A DNA stretch of 64,000 nt from JAFGPL01 sp963781805 (GTDB lineage Bacteria; Bacteroidota; Bacteroidia; Bacteroidales; UBA10428): contig CAWAHF010000004.1 of NCBI GenBank assembly GCA_963781805.1, positions 5,890,001 to 5,954,000 of the forward strand, in the 5' to 3' direction. The notes below the pieces were generated by a model. It was not told the origin of the DNA, did not search any database, and saw nothing but the letters and a program-made list of their open reading frames with translations. Shown in pieces: positions 9,599 through 18,182 of this stretch (within the stretch, counting starts at the first letter, position 1; each line of letters begins with the position of its first letter). Position numbers and translations under genes: made by a program.

Positions 9599-11515
9599 TT
9601 ATTGAACTGGTTTAAGATATCCGGCAAACCCGCCACGGCGAAGCATTTTTACCATTATTGAGGACTTATTATCTACAACCAGATAAGATGTTTCGAAAAC
9701 CTTATCATGTACGCCATCAGTAATCAAAGTTAATTTATACTTCATTCCATCAGGTAAAAAATAGAAGCTCAAGGTTTTATTTTTTTCCATATTTTCAGCA
9801 TTTAGCCCTCCGATAAACCAATTCTTTCCTTTTTGCCGTGCTATAATAATTTCCCTGCCAGGATATCCATCAAGCAATTTGATGTTATCCCAGGCATTGG
9901 GCACTTCTTTCAGGAAAGTCCTGGCGGCATCAGGCAGATTGTAATATCCCTCAGGTCGATCGGCCATATGTTGAATGCCAGATTCAAACACTACACTGAG
10001 CGCGAGTTCGTGTCCGTAAGAAGTAATGTGTGGGAATTGTGAATTGGTAAATGTTACAGGAGTATAATCCATGGAACCAATTACATTTCGGGTAAATGGT
10101 AAAATAGTATTATGTTCCGGAGCTGTCGTAGTAAATTCAGGCCCATTATTGTACCATTCTGCACCACGCACCCCCTCATAAGTCATCAGATTTGGATATG
10201 TGCGAGCCCACCCCCTAGGTACAAGGCAACCATGAAAGTAAACCATCATCTCGTATTGGACTGCATCTTCCAAAATATCAAGATAGTATTTGATCATATC
10301 TTGTTTTTCGCTTATAAAGAAGTCGATTTTTACACCTGCAACCCCCATCTTTTTTAATTTTGAAAACTCTTCCATCCGGTTTTCATGAGTAAGCATCCTA
10401 TCTCGGGGTGTTGCCTCAATCCATTTAAATGCACCAGAATTATACCACACTAAAGGTTTTACTCCTTTAGAGAGGATATATTTCGCAGCATCTTCGATAT
10501 TGCCACCATTGTCCATTTGATCCCACTCCCAGTCGAGCAGGGTATAGGGCCAATTCATTTCAGCAGCCAAATCAGCAAACTCACATACAACCTTGTAATC
10601 CTTAGTACCATGGTTGTTCGACCAATAATTCCATGAGGCGATCCCTGGTTTAATCCAGCCTGTATTTTTTATCACAGATGGAGTGGAAACATCGTCAACC
10701 AGTGTCGATTCCACAATATCTGACAAAGTTCCTATAATGATTATGCGCCAGGCTGACTTCCACGGAAGTGTAATTGTAGGTTGCGACTCTCCATCTCCGT
10801 CACCGGAATCTGGAAAAGTGATTTTATAATCAGATTTTTCGGCAATATTACTAAGTTTTGAACCACAATAGTTACGGTTTACATCAGCCTCATGGATCAA
10901 AAACCAACATGAACTATCAACTGATTGAAAAAGCGCAGGGTAACACCAGCTTTGCTGTACTTTATCATCCTTACTAGTCGTGTATAGCTCTTCATTTGCC
11001 AGATTCCACTTTTCCAACCATCGTTTTGTCCCTTGCGGAATGTTGTAAGAGGTCAGTTCATCTTTTACAACATAAGAGCCCTTCTGTTCCGGAAATTCGT
11101 AACGGAAAGCAATCCCATCGTTATAAGCCCTAATGATTAAATTCAAATTAACATTGCCTGTATTTTTAAAAGAGACAACCACTTCATTTGCTGTATTACT
11201 GCAATGCGAACGTTTACCATGCAAAACCGTATACTGCTCATTTACCAGACTGGGTTTTCCGGCCTTTAAAAATTTAAGATTTTTTGAAAAATTCTGCTCG
11301 CTACACAATAAACCCAGGTTGATTTGTGGTATTATCTCGCGGGTTTTACCCTGGTCTGAGTAACTTACCTTTAAGTACCATTCACCTAGATCCGAATTTT
11401 GCCGGTTGAAAAGGGTAATGTTTATTTTTTGATTTGGCGAGGCAACAGATATATTCTGCGAAAATGAAGATAATGTGATGAAGGATAAAAGAATAATTAT
11501 AGCTATTAGCCTCAT
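9599..11515 (-). CDS. GH97 glycosidase, retaining alpha-galactosidase type
   Basis: A 638-residue secreted GH97 enzyme with the family's three parts: an N-terminal beta-sandwich (about 22-285), a barrel starting at GIASWNYWSNN (about 290-560) and a C-terminal beta domain. GH97 contains inverting alpha-glucosidases that use Glu and retaining alpha-galactosidases that use Asp. Here GVKIDFF places Asp398 at the position of the retaining nucleophile, pointing to alpha-galactosidase or a related retaining activity. Glu449 or a nearby acid in the MTYEGVRGAEW block is the likely acid/base. It lies 26 bases upstream of the DUF4380 gene in the same transcription direction. Confidence 0.9.
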   Translation of the reverse strand: MRLIAIIILLSFITLSSFSQNISVASPNQKINITLFNRQNSDLGEWYLKVSYSDQGKTREIIPQINLGLLCSEQNFSKNLKFLKAGKPSLVNEQYTVLHGKRSHCSNTANEVVVSFKNTGNVNLNLIIRAYNDGIAFRYEFPEQKGSYVVKDELTSYNIPQGTKRWLEKWNLANEELYTTSKDDKVQQSWCYPALFQSVDSSCWFLIHEADVNRNYCGSKLSNIAEKSDYKITFPDSGDGDGESQPTITLPWKSAWRIIIIGTLSDIVESTLVDDVSTPSVIKNTGWIKPGIASWNYWSNNHGTKDYKVVCEFADLAAEMNWPYTLLDWEWDQMDNGGNIEDAAKYILSKGVKPLVWYNSGAFKWIEATPRDRMLTHENRMEEFSKLKKMGVAGVKIDFFISEKQDMIKYYLDILEDAVQYEMMVYFHGCLVPRGWARTYPNLMTYEGVRGAEWYNNGPEFTTTAPEHNTILPFTRNVIGSMDYTPVTFTNSQFPHITSYGHELALSVVFESGIQHMADRPEGYYNLPDAARTFLKEVPNAWDNIKLLDGYPGREIIIARQKGKNWFIGGLNAENMEKNKTLSFYFLPDGMKYKLTLITDGVHDKVFETSYLVVDNKSSIMVKMLRRGGFAGYLKPVQ

Positions 11516-11644
11516 GATTAAATGATTTAAAGTTTATGTTGAAATATTGATTTGTTTTAGTGATCCTAATTCAAGTATTACAGGTGTTAATTTAAATCTC
11601 TATTTGTCATTCTTTTATCTCAATTTAAAATTGAGAACATTACG

Positions 11645-14047
11645 CTACTGTTTAACTGATATTTTCTTTCCAATATAAGTTATGATTTTATTATTCTTGT
11701 TTCCGGACTCTTTGCCAGCTTTGACAAATACAACATTGAACCTACGTTCTTTGAGCATTCCTGGAAAAGATCCCTGACGATCGTCAATAGTCAACAGCTT
11801 TTTAGCATCATACCAATGAAAAGTAATTGTAGAATAAATACCTTTTTCATAGTTATAATTGTCATTTTCATCTTCATATAAGGTAAATGTTCCATCTGCA
11901 CCGGGATAAACGCGTATTTCAAGTTCGTCCCATTTTTTCTCAGTAGTGTATTGAACTTTTGGCCCAATTGGTAGAATTGATCCTGCTTTTACATATATTG
12001 GAATAATATCAATGGGTACCTCTTTATTTATAGTTTGTCCACCATTCAGTTTTTCTCCTGTCCAAAAGTCGAACCAGCCGGTATTTTTGGGCAGGTATAG
12101 CTCTTTAGACTTTATTGTGCTGAAATCCTCCACTTTAATAGTATCATTTCCCTGAATACTATTCCCGGAATACATCGGTTGTGTAACGGGACAAACTAAC
12201 AATGATTTGCCAAACATATATTCATCGTTGATATCCAAGGCATTTTTATCGTCAGCAAAGTCCATTACCAGGGCCCGCATCATACTCGATTGATGGGCGG
12301 TAACATCCCATGAAGTAGCATACATGTAAGGTAACAAGCTGTAGCGTAAGTTTATGGATTTTTCTATGGCATCGTAGATCTTGTCACCTTTTTTGCCAAA
12401 TTGATAAATTTCACGAGGAGCATCGGTTCCGTGCGATCGCATCATTGGGCAAAATGTCCCGAACTGGATCCAACGAACATAAAGTTCACGATAATCCGGA
12501 TTATAAAGGGGATTCTTAAAATTCCAAAGAAAGAACCCTCCTATATCGCTGTTCCAATATGGAATACCGCAAAGTGAAAAATTAAGTCCTGCAGAAATTT
12601 GATTTTTTAAAGCGCTCCAGGATGAAACCACATCGCCCGACCAGGTATTCGCTCCATAACGTTGTTGACCGGCAAATGCCGAACGGGTAAGAATAAACAC
12701 ACGTTTGTCAGATGTAACGGAACGCTGATGTTGATATACCCCACCCACAGTCATTAGAGGGAAAGCGTTCCTCACTTTCCTGAATGATCCCAGGAAGGTC
12801 TTATTGTCGAAATCCGAAGGTTTGAATTCCAAATGGTCGGGTTCTGATGAATCCATCCACCAACCATCCATGCCAAGAGAGAAAATACCTTTGTTCAGGT
12901 ATTTCCAGTAAATATCCCGTGCCGCTGGATTGTAAGCATCGTAAACTCTCACGCCAGATGGATAATCAAGTCGTGGTGGCCATTTTTCAGAACCGGATTC
13001 CGGCCAGGTTATAAAATTCATACGCGCACCAATTTTATCAAGATCCTTGTACGGTTTAGTCATTGGACCGAATGAGGACCAAATTGAAATAATCATATGT
13101 GCGTTGAGGTTATGAACTTCATTCACCATCTTTTGTGGATTGTAAAACTCCGGATTAAGAAAGTCCATTGCATTCCACAGGTAATTGTTTCCCCAGTATT
13201 GCCAATCCTGGATAATACCATCAAGTGGCACACCTAATTCACGATACTTTTTAACTACATCCACCAATTCGTCCTGACCCTTATATCGCTCTTTGCTTTG
13301 CCAGTATCCTAAAGTCCATAGCGGAAACATCGGTACCTGACCTGTTAGCTCACGCATTTGAGCAATTACATCATCCGCATTTGCTCCAAACATGAAATAA
13401 TAATCGATACCATCGCCAACATCCGATTTGAATGTAGTTCCTGTTGAATCGTCAACAAAAAGGGTTGGTGAGTAATTATCCCAATACAATCCATAACCTT
13501 TTACAGACAAAAAGAAAGGAATATAATCATCGGTATTTCCCTGTATCATATTAAGTTTTAGGTTACGTTTCACCATTTTACCCTGTTGTTGCTGGCCCAA
13601 GCCATAAATGGCTTCATCTTTATCTAAAACGAATGATTGTGTAACACTATATGTTTTTACACCATTATCGTTGAAGTCGGTAAAGTTTGCACCTTCCACT
13701 TTTTCACTTAAAAGAGGTTCGTTCCTTAGGTTTTTGAATGAAATGCCACCATTTTTAAGGTTAAGTATCACCTGAAATTTATTGCTATTAAGTGAAAGTT
13801 CGTCACCTGCCTGATTGATTTTTAATGGTGTTTTTTGAGGAGTTTCGATTACTGACAGACTCTTCTTTGCAAATGTTTTACCCTCGGGCCATTTAACAAC
13901 CCTAACAGTAGTCTGGTTGTAAAACTGGATTTCAACTTCAACAGAGTTAATAGTTGACTTTACACCTAAATCGGTTTTTTGATATAATTGTGACATACAG
14001 GGCAGTGCCAGAAGGTAAGCTATCAGAATGACAACTGGTTTTTTCAT
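11645..14047 (-). CDS. alpha-xylosidase / alpha-glucosidase GH31
   Basis: An 800-residue secreted GH31 enzyme without the PA14 insert of its neighbour. The N-terminal beta domain (about 22-225) precedes the barrel (from about 240). The nucleophile is Asp399 in WWMDSSEPD and the acid/base Asp472 in WSGDVVSSW. The sequence resembles Bacteroidota GH31 enzymes of xyloglucan loci that remove alpha-xylose from the non-reducing end, which is the preferred reading but not proven here. A short unusual insert (about residues 590-625, containing NSIQGNDTIKVEDF) lies in the proximal C-terminal domain. It is separated by 60 bases from the CE6-like gene upstream. Confidence 0.87.
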   Translation of the reverse strand: MKKPVVILIAYLLALPCMSQLYQKTDLGVKSTINSVEVEIQFYNQTTVRVVKWPEGKTFAKKSLSVIETPQKTPLKINQAGDELSLNSNKFQVILNLKNGGISFKNLRNEPLLSEKVEGANFTDFNDNGVKTYSVTQSFVLDKDEAIYGLGQQQQGKMVKRNLKLNMIQGNTDDYIPFFLSVKGYGLYWDNYSPTLFVDDSTGTTFKSDVGDGIDYYFMFGANADDVIAQMRELTGQVPMFPLWTLGYWQSKERYKGQDELVDVVKKYRELGVPLDGIIQDWQYWGNNYLWNAMDFLNPEFYNPQKMVNEVHNLNAHMIISIWSSFGPMTKPYKDLDKIGARMNFITWPESGSEKWPPRLDYPSGVRVYDAYNPAARDIYWKYLNKGIFSLGMDGWWMDSSEPDHLEFKPSDFDNKTFLGSFRKVRNAFPLMTVGGVYQHQRSVTSDKRVFILTRSAFAGQQRYGANTWSGDVVSSWSALKNQISAGLNFSLCGIPYWNSDIGGFFLWNFKNPLYNPDYRELYVRWIQFGTFCPMMRSHGTDAPREIYQFGKKGDKIYDAIEKSINLRYSLLPYMYATSWDVTAHQSSMMRALVMDFADDKNALDINDEYMFGKSLLVCPVTQPMYSGNSIQGNDTIKVEDFSTIKSKELYLPKNTGWFDFWTGEKLNGGQTINKEVPIDIIPIYVKAGSILPIGPKVQYTTEKKWDELEIRVYPGADGTFTLYEDENDNYNYEKGIYSTITFHWYDAKKLLTIDDRQGSFPGMLKERRFNVVFVKAGKESGNKNNKIITYIGKKISVKQ

Positions 14048-14107
14048 TTTCTTTGAATTATATGATTGATCTTATGAAGGAAAAGGATATTTTCATCCTA
14101 ATAAAAA

Positions 14108-14968
14108 TTATTCGGGTTGAGCAATTTTATACCCCATAATTGATAACATCTTTTCACCGTATCGTTTCCCCAACATTCTGTAACCTTCAGCAGTGAAATG
14201 AAGATGATCTTGTATACCCGGACAACCTGATGATGGAATTACATACGAATTTGGAATAACTAGTGGCAAGGTTGCAATAATCTTATTCATACTTGCACAA
14301 GCACCATTCTGGTCAGCGTTCAATACTTCTCCGGCAAGCAAGGGTATTGAATCGGTATTGAGTTTCAGGTCGTTTATCAAGTTGTTGTAAACCCCTTTAA
14401 CTTTTTGGGGCCAAAGCGTATCGTTTGTGTTCGATTCTCCCTGGTGTAAAAGAATTCCTTTAATTACACCATCCTTCTGTGCCAGTTTTGCCATTTCGAC
14501 TAAGCGGGCATAAGGGTTTCCATCGTATTCGTTGATCATATTTATCATCCATGATGGTGCTGTTGAAACGTAAGACTGATAATTATCTTTATCAAATAAC
14601 TCAATTTTACATCCACCAACTGAAACATTAATGACACCTACTCTGACATTCTTTGGCAGATTTGCAATTAAAGTTCTTCCAAAATAATCGGCAGGCGTAA
14701 GTCCTGTAAAACAGCGGCACAAAGGTGGCGTTGCCGGATACCAGTTCCCCTTTGTCCTGCCAAGGTTTGGGCAATCGATGGTTTCCATAACCTGAAAACG
14801 GTTATCAACCGTTGTATCCTGGGGTTCAAATTTCGCATTTCCTTCCATGTTTGATTGGCCGAAACACAGGAAAATGTAAAAGTCCGGATCCTGCGAAAAC
14901 ACTTTCACATTTAACAGTAGTAATCCTATCAACAGAATCAATCCCGGTTTTGTTTTCATATATTTCAT
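14108..14968 (-). CDS. SGNH carbohydrate esterase, CE6/sialate-O-acetylesterase type
   Basis: A 286-residue exported esterase. The nucleophile motif FGQSNMEG carries Ser39, and the partner residues are Asp254 and His257 in the C-terminal DHLHFTAEGY motif. The middle motifs VINVSVGGC and LLHQGESN also fit the DUF303/CE6 family. CE6 enzymes deacetylate xylan, and related esterases act on other acetylated hemicelluloses, so this protein probably clears acetyl groups before the glycosidases act (inference). The start at 14968 gives MKYMKTKPG; the Met at residue 4 is an equally possible start. It lies between the GH27 and GH31 genes. Confidence 0.82.
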   Translation of the reverse strand: MKYMKTKPGLILLIGLLLLNVKVFSQDPDFYIFLCFGQSNMEGNAKFEPQDTTVDNRFQVMETIDCPNLGRTKGNWYPATPPLCRCFTGLTPADYFGRTLIANLPKNVRVGVINVSVGGCKIELFDKDNYQSYVSTAPSWMINMINEYDGNPYARLVEMAKLAQKDGVIKGILLHQGESNTNDTLWPQKVKGVYNNLINDLKLNTDSIPLLAGEVLNADQNGACASMNKIIATLPLVIPNSYVIPSSGCPGIQDHLHFTAEGYRMLGKRYGEKMLSIMGYKIAQPE

Positions 14969-15001
14969 TTTAAGATTTGTTGTAATAATTGTATAATTTA
15001 C

Positions 15002-16987
15002 CTAGTTTATTTCTTTTATTCCAAATATTACCTGGTCAAACTTCGAATGGTTCAGCATATGACTGCTATGCGAAAGAACTTCTAAGCCAACCAGATATTT
15101 TTCCGGAAATTCCTGCTTCAATGTTATATCACCCAATAGATTCCACTGGTTTCCATCCGTCGATTTGTAAGCTTTGAATGTCGAACCTGTTTTTGAAAGT
15201 TTTAAAAAGACCGGCAACGAATTGGCCTCAAAATCTTTTTTATAACTAATACCTCCAATTGTATCGCGCCATTGAAGTGAAATTCCATTGCCTGGCGCAC
15301 TGCATATCATTACAAACGGGCTGCTGGAAGCAACGTTTTCCCGGAACATCAGTCCGGATTTTGCCCAGGGATCTGTATTAGTCATGGAAATTAAACGCGC
15401 TGAGATATAAGTATTGTTGTCAGCCTTCCTATTCAGGTAAGCAAACTGATCGCTGGTACCCCAAATATCGGCGCCACTACCTTCGATGGTATAAATACCA
15501 CTATCGAAAAAAGCAGAAGCCTTATTGTCTTTTATATCGTCCAGTTTCCATGGAGATGGAATGCTGGTAGGTACGACTTGTACTTCACAGGTTGTGCTCA
15601 TTTTGTTATCTGCTGTAATTGCTTTTAGTTCGCATTTACCTTCTTTGTGGGCCGTGAGCTTGTATGTATTCACCCCGGCTATTGATACCGACAAAATATC
15701 TTCATTGGATGATGTCACTGAAACAGGTGTGACGTATGGAAAAACAGTCATCTGTATTATTTTATGGTTGCCTTTATTTATCTTGATGGTTGACTGGTCA
15801 AATTTTATGGAAGAAACTGTGGCCTTTTGTCCCTTGATTTTTAATACAACTACGCCATGAGATTCCACACTTGTTTTAAATGTATCTTTAATTGCCTTTA
15901 AATCCTTTCTATTCCATAAATCACGTACACTGCTTGCCTCCTCTTTTTTTAAACCAATTTCCTCCAGCGATACGAACATATCAGCGGTCGAATTTGTCAG
16001 GTTTAGTAATGCAACTGCAATGGAACTATCATTCAATGGTTTTTGCCAAATCTGCAATCCTGTATCGTTTCTGATTCGTGTTCCCTGAACTCCCAACGGA
16101 TCCTGATCAATAGCAATAATTTCAGGGGCTGTAAGGATATCGCTGATAGTATTGTTCATTGTGCTGATGTTGTTACCGGCAATAAGCGGAGCGGCCAGCA
16201 TACACCACATAGCAAAGTGAGAACGGCACTCTGTAGGTGTCAGAGCATTATTGCCCACTTCGAGCATATCGGGGTCGTTCCAGTGACCTGGTCCAGCATA
16301 GGGAGCCAGGTTTGCATTTTTCTCTAGAATCTGGGTCCATCCCATGCCTCCCCAATTTCTCACACAATCAAAGCAATCCTGTATATCGTTGGTAGTTCGC
16401 CACATAGCGCCTATTCCTTTGGCCCACTCCCAGGGGCTGGAAACTCCCCATTCGCAAAGACTTAATAGCATGGGCCTACCAGTTGCTCTGATGGCATCAC
16501 TCATAATTTTGTATTGTATATGGGTGTCTAAACCATTGGTATAACACCAGTCTTCCTTTATAAAGTCCACTCCCCATTCGGCATACGTTTTTGCATCAAT
16601 AGCTTCGTATCCGTAGCTTCCCGGGCGGCCTCCACAGGTTTTTGTGCCACAGCAGGTGTATATCCCGAATTTCAACCCTCTTGAATGTACATAATCAGCC
16701 AAATACTTAATCCCTTCGGGGAAACGGACAGAATCAGCTATAATTTTACCGTTATTATCCCTGCCAATTTGCCAGCCATCGTCAATAACAATATATTGAT
16801 ATCCGGCGGCGGTTAATCCTTTACTAACCATCGAGTCGGCAACTGCCATTACAATCCTGGAGTTAATATCCAATCCAAAGGCATTCCATGAATTCCAACC
16901 CATGGGTGGCGTTTTAGCCAGTTCAGGGAATTGACCAAACACGACAATTTCGGTTGCTAAAAAAAGAAATATTAGTGTTCTTTTCAT
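15002..16987 (-). CDS. alpha-galactosidase GH27 with Ig-like and C-terminal lectin-like domains
   Basis: A 661-residue secreted enzyme. The GH27 barrel spans about 24-300: TPPMGWNSWNAFG, IDDGW, nucleophile Asp146 in DFIKEDWC, acid/base Asp201 in MWRTTNDIQD, and AGPGHWNDPDML. A C-terminal beta domain follows to about 395. An Ig-like (Big-type) domain occupies about 400-470 (IKINKGNHKIIQMTVFP). The last 180 residues look like a DUF1349/concanavalin-type beta-sandwich (WAKSGLMFREN, then SHMLNHSKFDQVIFG), probably carbohydrate-binding. Plain GH27 enzymes are shorter, so the two added domains are a notable fusion. The family releases terminal alpha-galactose, or in some members beta-L-arabinopyranose. 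Confidence 0.9.
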   Translation of the reverse strand: MKRTLIFLFLATEIVVFGQFPELAKTPPMGWNSWNAFGLDINSRIVMAVADSMVSKGLTAAGYQYIVIDDGWQIGRDNNGKIIADSVRFPEGIKYLADYVHSRGLKFGIYTCCGTKTCGGRPGSYGYEAIDAKTYAEWGVDFIKEDWCYTNGLDTHIQYKIMSDAIRATGRPMLLSLCEWGVSSPWEWAKGIGAMWRTTNDIQDCFDCVRNWGGMGWTQILEKNANLAPYAGPGHWNDPDMLEVGNNALTPTECRSHFAMWCMLAAPLIAGNNISTMNNTISDILTAPEIIAIDQDPLGVQGTRIRNDTGLQIWQKPLNDSSIAVALLNLTNSTADMFVSLEEIGLKKEEASSVRDLWNRKDLKAIKDTFKTSVESHGVVVLKIKGQKATVSSIKFDQSTIKINKGNHKIIQMTVFPYVTPVSVTSSNEDILSVSIAGVNTYKLTAHKEGKCELKAITADNKMSTTCEVQVVPTSIPSPWKLDDIKDNKASAFFDSGIYTIEGSGADIWGTSDQFAYLNRKADNNTYISARLISMTNTDPWAKSGLMFRENVASSSPFVMICSAPGNGISLQWRDTIGGISYKKDFEANSLPVFLKLSKTGSTFKAYKSTDGNQWNLLGDITLKQEFPEKYLVGLEVLSHSSHMLNHSKFDQVIFGIKEIN

Positions 16988-17083
16988 TGTATTTAATTAT
17001 ATTTTTTGAAAAAATGATCAAGGAAAATACTAATAAGTTATTAATGCCTTATAAGTAATTGCTGAATCATTTGATTTTCAATC

Positions 17084-18172
17084 TCAATTCTTCATGTATC
17101 CGGCTTCCCTGTAGTACTTCTCAGCACCCGGATGCAAGGGAACGCCAAAATTTTGCCATACAGTTTTCGTATCATATGTATAAACCCTTATGAACCACTT
17201 TAGCGCCCCATGATTTTCATCTATTGCTTTGGCTAGATCATAAGCAGCCTGCTCGGGGGCATCTTCTCGTATAAATATTGCTTCACCCGATCTGCCGAGA
17301 GTTTTTATCCTCCGGTTTATACCTTTTAGTAAGCTATTTTGAACCTCAACCATTTCAGCATCAACATTCTGCTGAAGAATGATTTTTAATAAATCTTCTG
17401 GCAACTCTAAAAAATAGAGGTCAAATTTCTGACTTATTTTAGTCCAGTAAGCTGATTCAGGATTCATAGCCGGGCTGGCTAAAAAGCCTGAAATGATATC
17501 AAATTCTCCTTTTAAGGCTGTTTCAACTGAAACGTTGGTTTTTCCACCCCACGATTTTATATCCTCAGTTGCGATGTTATAGTACTTTAGGATAGCCATC
17601 ATGTTAGCATCCATGCCCATGATGCGAACTGGCATCTGTTGTTCCTTGATTTGATTAAAATCTTTTATACCCGATTCTTTTTTTACAGCAACCAGAAAAT
17701 AGAAAGGATCTTCAATTTTAGCAATCAGCCGTAGATTTTTGTAAGGACCCCTTCCTGCAATAGTATTATGATATGCAGAACTTAACATGGCACTTGATGT
17801 TATTCCAAAATCCACTTTGGCATTTATGCGAACATTCACACCATCTTTTAAATTACCTTCGTCAAGCGGAGGCGGAAAATCGTTTTCTGAAACAAGACGG
17901 GGACCATAAAAACGGTTACAGTTACGACAAAGAATAACAGAATATCCATAAGGTTTTAAAGATTTCTTAACAAAATCCCCTAATTCACCCCATGGACATC
18001 CACATTCGCAGGCAGCTGCCATTACCGGCCTTTTTACATCCCAGCCTGTTTTTCCCACATCAATAGTTTCCTGGGCATCAACAGGGCTTTCCAGCAGAAT
18101 CAATACTGAAAGAACTATTGCAGGTACTAAAATACTCTTTTTTAGAAATAGCTTTAACTGGCTTAAGTTCAT
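17084..18172 (-). CDS. TAXI/NMT1-type solute-binding protein, orphan
   Basis: A 362-residue exported protein. The open frame extends to 18274, but the first 34 codons overlap the upstream esterase and a good signal peptide starts at the ATG at 18170-18172, so I chose that. The C-terminus (VPLHPGAEKYYREAGYMK) and NAKVDFGITSSAMLSSAY are typical of TAXI-family periplasmic binding proteins of TRAP transporters. The glycine-rich segment usual near the N-terminus is replaced by a cysteine-rich one (ACECGCPWGE, then LCRNCNRF), which could bind metal or form disulphides. No TRAP membrane subunit gene is present. It starts 10 bases after the carboxylesterase stop, suggesting coupled translation. Confidence 0.72.
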   Translation of the reverse strand: MNLSQLKLFLKKSILVPAIVLSVLILLESPVDAQETIDVGKTGWDVKRPVMAAACECGCPWGELGDFVKKSLKPYGYSVILCRNCNRFYGPRLVSENDFPPPLDEGNLKDGVNVRINAKVDFGITSSAMLSSAYHNTIAGRGPYKNLRLIAKIEDPFYFLVAVKKESGIKDFNQIKEQQMPVRIMGMDANMMAILKYYNIATEDIKSWGGKTNVSVETALKGEFDIISGFLASPAMNPESAYWTKISQKFDLYFLELPEDLLKIILQQNVDAEMVEVQNSLLKGINRRIKTLGRSGEAIFIREDAPEQAAYDLAKAIDENHGALKWFIRVYTYDTKTVWQNFGVPLHPGAEKYYREAGYMKN

Positions 18173-18182
18173 TATATAAAAT

